A program made the translations under genes and the position numbers. From Parasponia andersonii (lineage: Eukaryota; Streptophyta; Magnoliopsida; Rosales; Cannabaceae), in NCBI GenBank assembly GCA_002914805.1, contig JXTB01000166.1, forward strand, positions 44,159 through 108,158: a stretch of DNA of 64,000 nt, written 5' to 3'. The notes under the pieces were generated by a model that did no database searches, was not told the origin of the DNA, and saw nothing but the letters and a program-made list of their open reading frames with translations. Positions 1 through 13,200 of the stretch are shown piece after piece. Positions within the stretch are counted from its first letter, which is position 1. Each line of letters opens with the position of its first letter.

Positions 1-1349
1 TTATTAAATAAAATAAAATAATTAATTAATTTAATTATTCATATTATCATTTATTTATTTTTATAATATTTTTTTATTATTAGATCATATTTCTAATTAA
101 ATTACAAAATTTAATCTAATCTAATTTCATCATTTTTCATTAAATTAAATCACTAATCTATTATTCATATTAATCTAATTTTATTATTTCTAATCTAATC
201 TAACATAAATCCAAATTTAAATACACAATATAAACCAAAAATATAAGTACTTACAAATATAATTTTTTTCATATCATTTTTACACAAAAATTAATCTCAC
301 ATATTCAATTTAACCACAAACCAACATAATCTAAAAAATAATTTAACATATCCAAATAAATATCACAATATTCCTAAAAACAAAATAATCCTACATTATC
401 TAACCACATAGGAAAATCATATTACATAATTTAAATAATATATAAACATATCCACAATTTAATTATAATCTAACCTAATGATTTTTTACTGTTATATAAA
501 ACTAATATATTATTAAAAAATACATAAATCTGACAATAATATAATCTAATTCTTATTTTTAATATGTTAAATAATTAATTTTAAAAAAATTTAATAGTCT
601 AAAAAATATTTAAAAAACAAAAAAAAAAAACTGATCAATGAGCCGATGCAGATCGACAGCGGAGGAGGACAACGGTGGCATTGCAATTACACTAAGCGAG
701 ATAAAAAGAGAGAGAGTTAGAGAGAAAGAGAGAGAGACAAAATAAGAGAAATAGAGAGAGAGAGAGAGAGAGAGATAAATCGTTACCTTAAGATAGAGAG
801 AGTGAGAGAGAGAGAACGAAGAGTGAGAGTGTGTCAGTGGGTTAGAGAGAGAGAGATATGATGGTTTGTAAAAAGACAGAGGAAGAATATGATTTGTGGG
901 TTTTTATGTTGCAGGACCTATAGTAGCGACAAGTTGTCGCTATAAACATAAAATGTCGTCGCTATAGCCTCGACAATACCTTGTAAATTTTAATATTTTT
1001 CGGGTCAAATTTGGAAGGTCACTAATTATCCGCTCAAATTTTCCGATTGAGCTATAGCGACAACACGTTGTCATCGCTATAGTATTTTTAACTTTTTTTA
1101 TTAATTAATTCCTATTTTAAATTATAAAAAATTTAAAAAAACCCTATAGCGATGACTAGAGTCTGATATTTTTACTATCCCCTAGAAGGCGCCTACTTTC
1201 CTGTGGGTAAATTACTATACAAAGATGCATTTTTCTGTATAGTCTATAGCGACAACAAACGTATTATTGTCGCTATAAATAAGGTCTATAACAGCGACTT
1301 ATTGTCGCCATTATAGACGTCGTCGTTATAACCTTTATTTCTTGTAGTG
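1..1349. mobile_element. CACTA (En/Spm-type) DNA transposon, terminal part; other end outside the window
   Basis: The block ends at 1338-1349 with TTTCTTGTAGTG, the reverse complement of the plant CACTA terminus CACTACAAGAAA. From about 920 inwards there are repeated inverted motifs built on TAGCGACAA/TTGTCGCTA, for example GCGACAAGTTGTCGC at 926-940, and further pairs at about 1052-1082, 1244-1277 and 1294-1330. Subterminal arrays of this kind are typical of CACTA elements. Bases 1-600 are very AT-rich with repeated TCTAATCTAAT words, and 640-860 is rich in GAGA. No transposase frame is visible, so this is either a non-autonomous copy or the end of a longer element starting left of the window. 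The inner boundary and orientation are inferred. Confidence 0.6.
713..860. repeat. GA-rich microsatellite block
   Basis: Several interrupted (AG)n runs, the longest near 752-773, lie inside the presumed CACTA element. No coding potential is seen. Confidence 0.7.
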
Positions 1350-1582
1350 ATATTTTAATCGATCTATATTGACTAGAGTATAACATATCTTAGTCAAAAT
1401 ATAAACGAGATTGATGCCATCCGTAAAACTATATCCTTGCCCAAACAAGTCAACAGGCCTTTAGTTGTGAACATATAGACTACATTATATGTTTCAAGAA
1501 AATTTGTCTTAGTCTTGGTTTCCTCGTTCCGCTCTAGTGGATATAAGATTTTTTTTTTTTTTCTGGGGAGAAAAAAGCCTTG

Positions 1583-1722
1583 AAACTGGATGCATGACTC
1601 AATGAGCTTTTAATTAAGAGAGATTGTTTATTTGTGTTGTATCACATATACCAAACTGGATGCATGACTCAATGAGCTTTTAATTAAAAGAGATTGTTTA
1701 TTTGTCTTGTATCAGATATACC
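1583..1722. repeat. Tandem duplication, 2 x 70 bp
   Basis: Two adjacent 70-base copies (1583-1652 and 1653-1722), both starting AAACTGGATGCATGACTCAA, differ at only a few positions. It is a recent-looking simple tandem duplication in non-coding DNA. Confidence 0.9.
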
Positions 1723-3540
1723 AATTGTCTATGTTAAAATAACATAAATATCAGGGCCATATAGTCCAACTGGGCTAATGGCACCACCTAATGGGATGGC
1801 TAAAATCCTGTGTAAGGTTGGACTGTCCAGCTCTTTCTCATATAAAAGTTCTTATATAAATTATTAATTATTGTAACATCAGTCCAATTATTGACAGAAA
1901 TTCTAAATCTTTATTAGTTAAAATTTGTCCCAAGAACAACATCAGATTAGGAAAGAAACATTGTCTTTCAATAATTGACACATAATACGTTATGATGGAT
2001 TTGAACCTTTTATGTTAGTTGTTGAGGTTTAAATAATAATGAAACTAACATGATAATTTAAACAAGTAATTAAAAGGTATGTGATGATATTTCTCTAAAC
2101 AATAGCAAATGCACAAAAAAGGAACACCGTTTTGTTAATGTTGGTCATGGACTCATGACTCAAGTGATGTATATAAAAAGCGTTACAATATTTGAGATCC
2201 TAATCCACGGATTAGAGGAAATGGTATTATAATATATGGGTGAAGCCAAAGCCAAATACGCTTTTGCTTTAACGAACTTGGCTGACCATTTTTCTCTCCG
2301 AATAAACATAAATCTAAAAGTTAAAAAACAAAGAAGAATATGGGTGACCTACATTTTCTAGCTGGTTCCAACTACTGAACTACTAAGCATTATATTATAT
2401 AATTTATTCTTTATAGGATCCTCTACTTATCATTTGGATTTTTGCGGCTACTCCTTTAATTACACTGCCTAAACGTGTTAAACTTATAGAGAAGAAAAAT
2501 AAAATAGAATTCTGGATATTGTAGAAATCTAAACACTTTTTTATGCTTTTGACGGCGAAACAACATAACAATTTAACAAATTATAGCACAAGATAAGAAC
2601 ATACGTAAAACGGAGGTGTGTGCGCGTTTTTTTATTTATTTATTTTTCTTTTTCCCTTTCATAATTTTATTAATCTGGGTTAAAATAAAAGAAAGGCTAT
2701 CTTGTAAGGTTAAAATTTTGTGAGAATACGAACATCTTGCTGAGTCCTGACGCTTGAGGTTGGGCGTTTGACATACGAATATAATTGTTTAAATATCGTC
2801 GTCGTACTCAGTAGTGTTAAAATGGGCTGATACGGGGACAAGATGAATAAAGTATCTAGACCGGTGCATAAGTAAATATGCTCCGACAAATATGGACACA
2901 AGCACAATAAGTAAATATGTTCCCACAAGTACGGACACAAGCATGATAAATAGGAGTAAAAAAATAATTAGTATGCAAAAAATATACTTATTTTAAATTT
3001 ATTATAATTTTTTTGGGTATAATACATTAAATTTAAAAAAAAAAACTAGAAAAAATAAAAAATTTTCTAAGTAAAAATAATATATATTATAAATATTAGT
3101 CAATTTCTAAATTTTTTAAAAGCAAAAAAGTTCCAAAATTTAATAAGATTGAGCCAAAGAGTTTAAAAATATTAAGAATCTGTGGCAAAACTCACCTCGA
3201 ATAGAAAATACTTAAAGTGTTAAGAAACTAAAATATAGTTGAGGCACATGTCAATCATAACTTTTGAGTTATACATTTTTAAATAATTTGAATAGATGCC
3301 AATTTAGTTAGAATATACTTTAATTATAGAAATTTAAATTAATTATTATTACTCACTTACACTCTAATATTTCAATTTGGATTTATTTTTATATAAAAGT
3401 TATATAAATTTTTAAATAATTTCTTTCTATTACATAATAAGTAACAATTCACAATTTATAATTACTTAAAAGGAAATATGTCCAATAATGTTAAAACAAC
3501 CAAATTTGGAAAAAAAAAATCAAATAATGAGAACAATTAT
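1723..3540. other. Intergenic, no gene seen
   Basis: AT-rich sequence with scattered short frames that show no protein family features. At 2870-2950 the phrase 'aagtaaatatg..c..acaa..a.ggacacaagca' occurs twice about 39 bases apart. It resembles the larger minisatellite at 3.56-3.88 kb. Confidence 0.6.
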
Positions 3541-3559
3541 GGAACATGAACAATAAGAG

Positions 3560-3880
3560 TTTGAAAATAGAAATAATTAGGCTTGAAATCATATATGATA
3601 TGAAAAATGGGCAAGGTTAGACATAAGAATAATAAAATTTAAAAAATATGATTAAGCATGAAGAAATCATAGTATTTAAAACGGGTGCAATTAGTACGAA
3701 AATAGCATAATATTGGAAACGAGCACAATTATATATGAAAATAACACAATATCGGAAACAAGTACGATTAGGAACGAAAAATAGTCTAATATTGAAAACA
3801 GGTACGATTAGGCACGATAATAACATAATACTGAAAATAGGAATAATTAGGCACGAAAAAAAATAAGTACAATAATGGCA
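3560..3880. repeat. Minisatellite, unit about 39 bp, degenerate
   Basis: Clear consecutive units start near 3683, 3721, 3760, 3800 and 3839 (38-40 bases each). They share a pattern of 'cacgattaggcacgaaaatagcataatattgaaaac' type, and more diverged units lie to the left. The minus-strand 91-codon frame across this block (3617-3892) is a by-product of the repeat and not a gene. Confidence 0.75.
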
Positions 3881-3899
3881 CGTATCAGGCACAACACAA

Positions 3900-5315
3900 T
3901 TACTAATTGTATCTAAGCTAACACAGTATGAGACACGAATGTACCGTAACTAAATGTGTCTCGACCAATACGGCACAACCCAGTTAACGTCTTTTAGCCA
4001 TATCCATTAACCATACATGAACTCAAATGTATATACGCTATCTGAATACAAAATTTTTAGCATTTGTGATAAAAAGAAAAAAAAAAAAAAAAAGAAGAGG
4101 AAGAAAGTCTCCAATCTTAGACTTATTTAGGATGAATTATAACGTGTTATTATTATCATTATTTTTTTTGTACCAAATATATCAATCAAGAGTTGCACAT
4201 AATAGCAAAATTAGATGGTAATTAGATTAGAATAACAATAGCTTTTAAATGCAAAACAACAAATATTTCTCAGTGCATATGCATTGCCAATGGGGCGTAG
4301 CTGAAATAATGTGCGCTAAATTTTATTATATTTTATTTTGCTTTTTTGATGTGAGAAAGGAAAACGTGTGCTTAATTTAGCTTCCTACATCAATCGTTGG
4401 CACACAGTTTTGCATTGAGACCCTTTGACTATCACCTTTGTAGTAGAGAATATGAGTTTGGTACTGCATGTGCATGTGATGATACAAATGCTATTCAGGG
4501 ACATCCCATCCCATCTTATTTACCAAGAGTTTCAATATCAGGTAATGTGACAATAGAATTGTCACTATCCAATTATGGTAAATTATGATTCAATCAACAG
4601 ATAAAATGGGATCCACCAAGTAAGAAATTATAATTAATTACGCCCATTACTGTGTGCCACAAGATCCATACAACGCTATAGAATCCATTGGATTATTCAT
4701 TGCACATTGATAAAGCTGCATGTGCAACTACTAATTGGTTGGCTACGACATTGTTTACCAAACTGGGGTTTAGGGTTTACCCCATTAATATCTGGGCATT
4801 TAAACTTTAATCTCGGGACCAAATTTCCTAGACAATGATACAAGCTAAAACATCCAATATTACTGCTCTTATCAAGGTGATTAGTCTTTCCATTGGCTAC
4901 AGTTCAATCAAATCTGAATTTATCAATCAAATCTGAATTTACAATGCACATTGAAAAAGTATCTGCACATGCAGTGATGTTCTTAATTAATTGAACTAAG
5001 TTATAATTTTCTTTGCAGCTAGAAACTTAGAACTAGTAATATATAGATATACGACGTATCACCTCAAAGGTGGAAAATGACATGAAATTGCTTCTGAAAG
5101 AACAAAGTAAGGATTAAAACCTGGGAAAGTTTCATACAAGCTAAGTATATTCTTCTATAGGCAGATTGAGCTCCCAAACATATCATCAAGTCAAAAAATA
5201 AAAATACAGTTGACAAGAAAGAGAAGGATTACTCGGCGCATAAAATTCCCTTGTAACAATATATGTTTCTTTCAATTTGGTTTAAGTAAATCCTTTAGTA
5301 CTATGCATCGATGCA
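3900..5315. other. Intergenic, no gene seen
   Basis: Non-coding and AT-rich. Small points: a run of A near 4076-4094; a telomere-box-like GTTTAGGGTTTACC at about 4767-4780; a short tandem duplication of TCAATCAAATCTGAATTTA near 4903-4940. The right end will contain the 3'UTR of the YIP4-like gene that ends at 5316. Confidence 0.55.
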
Positions 5316-8300
5316 TTAATCAATGGCAATGATAAGAAAACCAACAGATACATACATGAGAAAAACAGGGTAAAGTGCAAGAGCTTTTCTCCTTGGGTTC
5401 ACTGCTGAACTCATGAAAGGATATGCTGCCCAAGAACTCCATGCCAATGTCACACATACCACAATTACTTTCACTATCACATTGTCCTTCAACATGCAGA
5501 TTAGAGCACCAACGTCCAGAGGGAATAAGCAATAACCCAAAAGGCTCAGACTCTGGAAGAAAATTATATGCCCACCCTGGAATAATAAGAGGTTTAAGGT
5601 CAGTCATTCAACCATGAATGCAGGGTTTAAATTTCTTGACCCAGCTTTTTAGGTGATCGTATAGGCCCCAAATCCCAAGAAGAAAAAAAAATACACATTT
5701 ATTTCTCAAGATCTCTCCCATTAAAAGGAAACTGTTGTACTTAATTTCATAGCTTTCAAAAACCACTGGAAATTTAAAATAAGACTTCTACCCAAATCAG
5801 TAAATTGATGTTTGTTGTATTTCGGCACGTGCCAAAGATCACTCAAATAATAAAATCTTGCGCATGTATTTTTCAGGTCTCCATGAAAGAGTATGTTTCA
5901 AGCAGGGGCAATGACAATGGTTGTCTGTGTTATGGAGAGAGAAGAGAGAGAGAGAGAGAGGCACTTACCAGGAGTAGTACATTCAATGTCAAAATTACAG
6001 CACCAGCAGCTAGTAGAGCAAATGCAACAGCAAAAACCTCAGACTGGCAAACAGATAGAACGATTCAGTACAGAACTAACTAAAATAAACTACAGTATAA
6101 CTGAGAATGTGATCTTATAATGATTGATTGCATCAATATAATTCAACTGCACGTCAGAACAACATAGAACGCGCCCTGCACAAAATAAAATGTGTAACCT
6201 TATCCTTCCATCTCATTATCACAAAGAACCTATTATCCTTTGACCTAACTTTCCAAAAAGAAGTATTCTTGGAGAGCAGCATTATAGTAAAGTGATTGTC
6301 TAGGAACTAAAGAAAATGTAAATTTTGGATGGACCAAAAGAAATTACTAGGTTATCTCAGATCTCCCAAACAAGCACTATAGTAAAGATGAGCAGTCCAA
6401 CTCTTCCACTCACGGAAACTCTCATGTGCCAACAAAAACTTTATTTATTTATTTATTTTTTATTATTATTATTATATAAATATTATTTTAAAGAAATGAG
6501 AGTCAACAAACTGTGATCAAAACATTCTTTAATGAGGTCAAGACCATCAAGTGATCAAAAACGGAATAATTTTACAGTATATGCAGTTCAAACTGTGGCA
6601 TGAATAACATGAGTAGGACATGCAAGTGATCTTAGAGTCAAGAGATCACTGGCGATACCCATAGCGGGGCAAGTTTCAACCTTTTTACAAACTTACGTTG
6701 AAGCTATTGTGGCACTGCTATTGTTCTACCTAATCTACCCGCAATGCATGTATGCATATAGGTTCACCAACATGCCAGCCTAGCTCTCAAATTAGTTTCT
6801 ACGAAAAAATCTTGTACAGACTGCATTTTTCTAAACTAACAGATATTAACCATGAAAAGCAATCAACTCAAGAAGTACACATCTATCAAGTAAAGGGCTT
6901 CTACGAGTTTATCAAAAGTTGGTTTTCTTTGGTCAAGGTCATTAGTAGTTGATTTTATACTGGGTCCTCCTACTAAATGCTAAATCCAACAATCTTGGAA
7001 CGCAAGAAACACTAGCATATTGCTATACAATACCGAACCAAGACCTCATGGAGCAAACCATGGCCTAAACACCCAACCTACTCCTCATGGGTAGGTCATT
7101 ACTAGTTATTGAAATAACAGTGTTCTTGTTCAGGCAATGAATAAAAAGAAACAAGAGTCGGTCAGTAAAAAAGAACAAATTTGACAAACCAAAACATGCA
7201 CTCAAGCAATAATGCAATAACTAGAACAACAAACTGGTTTATTGTGTAAAGTAAAATAACAATCATGCCCTCGGTCTCTAGCAAATTACACATTTCAGCC
7301 TGATCCTCCACTAAATTAGGTGCCTTAGAAAACAGGAAGCCAATAATAACTTCTTTTGAACGTAACTGTGTTTGAAGCAAACAGCACAAAACTAGTAAAG
7401 AATGTAAGGCCCCTGGTGTGCCAACTGGTCAAATATTCTCAAACTTCAACAAAACCTTAGTCCTTTTGAAGCTAAATTTTACTGTCCTAACGCAATTTTC
7501 ACTTGAAGAACAGTTTCAAAAGTTCACTTAATGGTCAATTTTTTCAAGCCTTAGTCCACGTGACTGTATAATAACCAACATTACAAAGAATTCTTCAAAC
7601 TATGACCTGTAGCAATCCATGATTCTTCATCTTCTAAGTATGATTAGTTCCAGAGTCTGAGGTCCCAATTTCATTATACAAAGATTTAAACTAAAAACAA
7701 ATAAGTGAGTTCCCCCAGTTCCCAACCGTTTTGAATGCGTAAGTTGAGGTTTAAGCAATGGAAATATATAATTCAGAGTCCACAAAGTTACAGGATTTCT
7801 ACACTAACTTGCACCAAATCCCTCTCAAAAGCTTCTATATTCAATCTATAAACTCCATAAAACTCCTCATAAGATCCCATATACTTTCACACAGTGTGAT
7901 GAGAATTAATTCTAATTAACATAGTAACTTGAAACTAACAATTTACCAGCTGAAAGTACAACTCATAGCTGCTAAAAGGAGTGGCCTAACTGAACTAAGC
8001 TCAGCAGACAATCCTCTAAAATGTAATAAAACATTCCTCACTCCACTAAAAGAAAAGGGTTTTTAATAAACACTAACATATCCAATACAAGTAAACCCAA
8101 TACGTTGTTCTGCCTTCCTCCACATCATGCTGGTACTCACCTTATGAAGATTTGAAATCTAAATCAGTAAGATTTTAAACACCTATGACCTCTACTCCTC
8201 TAGTTCTTGCATCAACAATTAGATTCGAAACATAAGTTTTAACATTAAAACACCTAAAACCCAAATCAATGCATCCAATGAAGATCTCCATAATCAGATC

Positions 8301-8835
8301 AAAAGAACCTTGAGAACTACGATTCAAGATGCCATACCTTCTTGACCGATGCAGACCACGAAAGGGTAAGACCCAGAAACACAATGAAGAAGAAAGGACC
8401 CCAGAGATCCCAATCCCTCAAAGCCTTCCCCGGGTCCTCCCGATACGGGTTCGGGAACACAACCAGCTTCAAATTGCTCACAATCCTCGACAGATCCCTC
8501 TTCACCGTGTCCCAGACGGGCTCCGTCAGCGTGTTGGGGCCCGACCCGAACCCGGTAGAGGCAATGCTAGGGTTTCCGTTGCCCGAGGGGGGAAGCGGAG
8601 GCGCGACGAGGACAGTTGGCGGTTCCTGATTGGCCGAGGGCCGAGGGGGAGGCGGGAGATTGGACTGTATGAAGGGAGAGGAGGAGACCGGGATCGAGGC
8701 CCGAGGGGGGCTGGGTGGTCTGGCTGGGAGGACGGTGGCGGGACCCGATTGGACGCTGGCGTTGATGAGATTCTCGATCTCGTCGATGTCGGATTGAGAA
8801 GATGGATGGAGGGGCACGGTGTCGCTGTGCGACAT
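5316..8835 (-). CDS. YIP4: YIP4-like integral membrane protein (Yip1/YIPF6 family), 3 exons
   Basis: Exons on the minus strand are 8835-8338 (codons 1-166), 6043-5969 (167-191) and 5576-5316 (192-277, stop TAA). All introns are GT-AG and phase 0, giving 277 residues, close to the length of Arabidopsis YIP4a/YIP4b. The first ~105 residues are a Pro/Ser-rich cytosolic region beginning [20 protein letters not shown], which matches the plant YIP4 start. The Yip1-type DLWGP motif is at 143-147. It is followed by several closely packed hydrophobic segments from about 146 to 277, with the family-like stretch [15 protein letters not shown] and a C-terminus ending FLIIAID. Known role: with ECHIDNA, YIP4 proteins act at the trans-Golgi network in secretion of wall polysaccharides. 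The first intron is 2.3 kb and has no recognisable insert. The symbol is by similarity to the Arabidopsis pair; YIP4a and YIP4b cannot be told apart here. Confidence 0.93.
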
Positions 8836-9125
8836 TTTTTGTTCTGTTTGTTTTCCCGGAAAATGCTTTCTTTTCTTTTCTTTTCTTTTTTTCCCGGAAA
8901 AGTGATGTAAACTTGGATCTGATGACTCGACTTTGGGATGAAAAGAGCTGAAGAGGACGACTTGGAGAGAAAGGGCAGAAGGAAAATGGGTGTTTGGGGA
9001 TAGGGGGAACGGTGATTCGGGTTAAAATAAGTGAGTTCTGTGTTTGGATGGGAATGGTTTAATTTGTTTGTTTGTTGGTTGCTGCTAAAACGTCGTCGTC
9101 GAGAAGAAATTGACGGCAAATACAA
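8836..9125 (-). promoter_or_regulatory. Upstream/5'UTR region of the YIP4-like gene
   Basis: This sequence lies directly upstream of the minus-strand ATG at 8835. A pyrimidine/purine-rich stretch (TTTTCTTTTC type on plus) at 8865-8895 is probably in the 5'UTR. No convincing TATA box was found. Exon 1 is markedly more GC-rich than its surroundings. Confidence 0.35.
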
Positions 9126-9159
9126 AATGCCAAAGTAAAAAAAGAGAAAGGAGTCCTTT

Positions 9160-9222
9160 CAAAAAAAAAAAAAAAAAGAAAAAAAGAAAAAGAAAAAGAA
9201 AAAGAAAAAGAAAAAGAAGATA
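9160..9222 (+). repeat. Purine microsatellite (AAAAAG)n
   Basis: An A run is followed by about eight tandem AAAAAG units. The Lys/Arg-rich 61-codon frame over it (9110-9295) is an artefact of the repeat. Confidence 0.9.
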
Positions 9223-9296
9223 TATAAACGTAAATGGGTTGATAGATTGGACAAGATCCGAATTTTTGTTGAGGATATATACAGAAGATAAATAGT

Positions 9297-9600
9297 GGAC
9301 GGATTTTTAGTTTTTTGTTGTTCAGATTGGTATAAAGTAAAAATCCAACACTAATCGAAAAAGAAACTTCAATTTTCTTGGTGTCAGGTTTCTTAATCGG
9401 GTTTAAGTCTGGGGATGAAAATGTATTAAAAACTTACATTAAACATACAAAAGGGGTAAGTATATAAAGTGATGTGTGTGAATATCGGTTGGATTTTCGA
9501 GTTTTCAGATTTAGAGTGGTGGAAAGTAATAAATCAAGCACTAACCGAAGTGCCATTAATTTTCTCGGTTCTGGGTTTTCTCAATCGGGTGATAAAAAAA
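9297..9600. repeat. Diverged tandem duplication, period about 190 bp
   Basis: The segment at about 9300-9402 (ggatttttag...agattggtataaagtaaaaatccaacactaatcg...tttcttaatcgggt) recurs at about 9490-9590 with many substitutions. It is non-coding. The rest of 8836-10297 holds no gene, apart from the 3'UTR of the porin gene near its right edge. Confidence 0.65.
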
Positions 9601-10297
9601 AATAAAAAATAAAAAATAAAAAATGTACAGAGAAAGTTCAATAAAATATACTTTGCGTTACGTGACAAGCACTAACCTATCAAAGATCACTCGATGCTAG
9701 AAGTAGTGTAACTTAACAACCGATAGGAATGTTACTTGATTATCATTGCCAGTAAAATTTAACGAAATATAAAATCGTATGTCAATTTTAAAATTGAGCC
9801 TTGTGCACAAGTTATGATTAGTTGTAGAACCAAAATAACATTTTCTTGCAATTCCCGCGAGTGAAAAAGTACGCACTATTTGACCTACTGGGTGATTGTC
9901 GCGGGGGAACAAGTATCACTTGGCCCAACTTTTCTATGCTTAACAGGTATTTGTCTATGATTTTTCCTCAGAGTTGATACCTTCAAACTTAAATAAAAAC
10001 TATTTGAACCTATGGAGCAAAAGAGAATCAAGGGAACCATCAAAATAACAAATCATCCAATTTTTTTGGCATTCTGGGATATCTTAAGGCAAAAAATATG
10101 TTTATCTTTATCAAATTTTCCAAAACTGGGTCCATCTACCCCACCAATTACAACATTTTTATCAATGGATAAACCAACTTCTCAGCTTCCCAATATATGA
10201 ACTAATGTGAAGCTTTGAATTATGGAAGAAAAAAATTATGACAATATCAAAGGTTTATCAATTTGCAAAATGGGGATGAAAACATGTTCCCATAATC

Positions 10298-13200
10298 TCA
10301 AGGCTTCAAAGCAAGGGCAAGACCTAGCTTTGGTGCTGTGTTAATGGCCTTGGAATCATACTCAGCTGAGAAAGTGACTAATGATTTCGGCCTCCATTCA
10401 CGTTGAAATAGTGTGGCAACTTTTCCATCATCTGAGAAGCGTGTTTTTACCACGGTCAAATGATCGACCGCGTGAGAGCTTCCAAATGTAAAGTTGTTCT
10501 GATAGCTGGAAAACCTATGGATTAGTTCAGCAGCAATTGTTGTTCCATTTGTGGAACCAACGTAATGGATGTAAGATGCCTTCAGCGCCTGTCCTTTGTC
10601 CGTCCTGCAAAAGCAAAGATAAGTCATTATTTGACAGAGTAACTCATTGAGACAATAGAAAGATTCATGTTAAAAGAAGTCTCGTAAAAGATGTTGGCCA
10701 CAGATTTAAATCTCAAGTCAAACCCCACTAGAGTATCAATGTAGATGTATAGAACTAAATGGTTTGGTTTTATTTTGAGTTCAGTGACAATAAGTCTAGA
10801 GTAAAAGCAAAATCAATTTTATTAACTTCACAATCCCCCTAAAATAAAAGGGGAAAATCCGATATTTTATAAATTTGTAGTAAGAGCCTTATGTAGATGT
10901 CACGTAATAGAATTATACATTTTAGCAAACTTATAGCAACAATTGTATTTGTATCATCCCACTTTTTAGACCTAATTTTCAAAATTTTCCAACCATGGAA
11001 GCTTTCCATGGAATAGGATTCCCGGCTACACTTTCACACAGCCCATACTAATGCCTAAATTGTTCACATTTTCACCTATACAAATTCGATACCAACTTCA
11101 AACATTAGCAAGGATTTAGGGCCGGAAGGAGATATGTTGAGCTTAAATAAACCAAGAACTTGGCTGATCAAGATATAGGGTATAACAAATTATGGATACA
11201 TAAACTTAGCTGCCAAGCTAAGAGACCTACAAAATACAAGCTAACTTTGTACCACTCTCTGCCCAATGTACCTATATTGGCCTTAACAGACAATTATTTG
11301 TGTGTCAGTTCTACAAAACGGCTTTGTCTTGTGGTCTAGTGTAGAACATCATAAAGGCCACCAGCAAAACTCAATTAGTAGTAAAAATAAACTTTTGAGA
11401 ACACTCTAATTTTATTAATAAATATATATATGAAAACAACACGAAAACATTTATATTCAGTATAGGAAAAGAAATAAGAAACGATCTCTGATCAGCACTT
11501 ACAATAACACAGCTGCAGTAAAATCAGGCTTGTTCAAGCTGATCCCAGCATTGTACTTGGTGAACGAAGCAGATGCAGTATCAAATCCAACTTCACCACC
11601 CAGACTCAACTCCTTTGTTCCAATAGTAGCTGATAGCTCCAAGAGGGGGTTTGGGTTGAGACCAATACTGGAATCAATGGCTGCATGAGGATGTAGGTAG
11701 TGCACATCTAGCTGCAGTTATATGCAGAATTAAACTCAGCATCTGATACACACACACACACATGCATAAACAAATCACAAACTAACGGTTACAAGGCACA
11801 AAAGGACAACGGAATAATGGTTGCAGTACTGGATTAGTAGTTGAAGGCAGTTCTATTTGAATTGATCCATACATCTCTCCAACACTAGATGCTTCTCTAA
11901 AAGTTCTTAGTACAAGAGGTATAACTTGATTTAAAGCATCTTAAAATGTTAGAAAGCTGGCATAGGATCCATTTCTAACTTTTTTGGACAATTTATAGAA
12001 TTAATACTGGATTGCAAAGGATTTAACAACAAGATTAAAGAAAAAAAAGGTACAGGGCCCTAGTGAGAGTAGTTGTCCACATTTATTCCATGAATTCAGT
12101 AGTAACCTAAGGTAAATCGGCTTATTACTTGTCTCTCAAGAGATTACTGGAAGCTTTCTTCTGCTATTCAAAGACAAAAATAAAATTAAACTGTTAGAAG
12201 CTAAACACACCAAGTCACTGACCATGAATCCCTCAAGAAGCCACTGATGTCGGATCTCTTGTAAGAGCAAAAGTTCCAACCATGACTCCCCAAAATTTCA
12301 CACCCCCCCCTCCCCCCCTCTTTTTCTTTTTTTTTTCCCCTATTAACTGTAAGCTACCAAAAACTGACCTTGCCAGATTTGTTATCGGGTATTTTAAAGC
12401 TAAATGCTGCTTTGGTACTCGGTAAGACATCACTCACTGTCACTTTTGTGATTACCTGCAAAAAGAGTAGACCAAAGAAAATAAATAAATTACCAAGATT
12501 ATATATGAGACATCAGGGATACCAATCATAAGGCAAGCTTCTTTGCTTTGTAAATAAAAACCATATATAAGTATGGAGTACAAGAGCAAATCTCAAGAAG
12601 CAAGACTCTGCATGATACAGAAAAAGGACATTTTCAAGAGCGAGAGTTGTCCAAAGATTTTCATCCATACATTAGAATAGGTATCAATTTTCACATCCAC
12701 AGTGGTATTTCCGCTCTTGTACAATGTATTTATATCACCAATGAAAATCTGATCCCTCTTCAAACCTGTAGCTGTAAGTCCCTGCAATGAAATATTGAAC
12801 ATTAAAAACTAGATAAAACAATCATAAACAAGCAACAAAAAACATCAACTTATATTCATAGCATGAAGCAAAAGACTCATATCTTTAACTTTCGATTTTC
12901 TTAGTTTATTATCAATTTTCCAGTCCATTTTGTTATTGTACTTACGGCAGTGACTCAGTGGCCAGTTCTGTTTTTGATTTTGATCAAAATTCTTTCCTCA
13001 TCTGTTGCTATCTGTTATTAGATCCCTTTTACTCTTTCTTTGTTTTTCTCCGTTAAGAAAACAAAAATCTGTGTCTGAATAGTACCCCAGCCCCAATATC
13101 GGAAATGGCTGAGTTAGCAACTTTGCTAATGTTGTAATAGTTCACAGTTTCTGACTTCAAAACACTTAAAATAATTAGTTTTGGCATCATTACTACTATA

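Noticed and set aside
3617-3892. 91-codon minus-strand frame rich in Cys/Phe/Ile
   Set aside because: Generated by the 39-bp minisatellite, whose period is a multiple of three and keeps the frame open.
8329-8910. 193-codon plus-strand frame over YIP4-like exon 1
   Set aside because: It is the antisense of a GC-rich, Pro-rich coding exon; low-complexity Arg/Gly content and no family match are visible.
8526-9125. 199-codon minus-strand frame starting upstream of YIP4-like
   Set aside because: It is a shifted frame of the same exon plus the 5'UTR; the true frame is shown by its YIP4 sequence and splice sites.
9110-9295. Lys/Arg-rich 61-codon frame
   Set aside because: Produced by the AAAAAG microsatellite.
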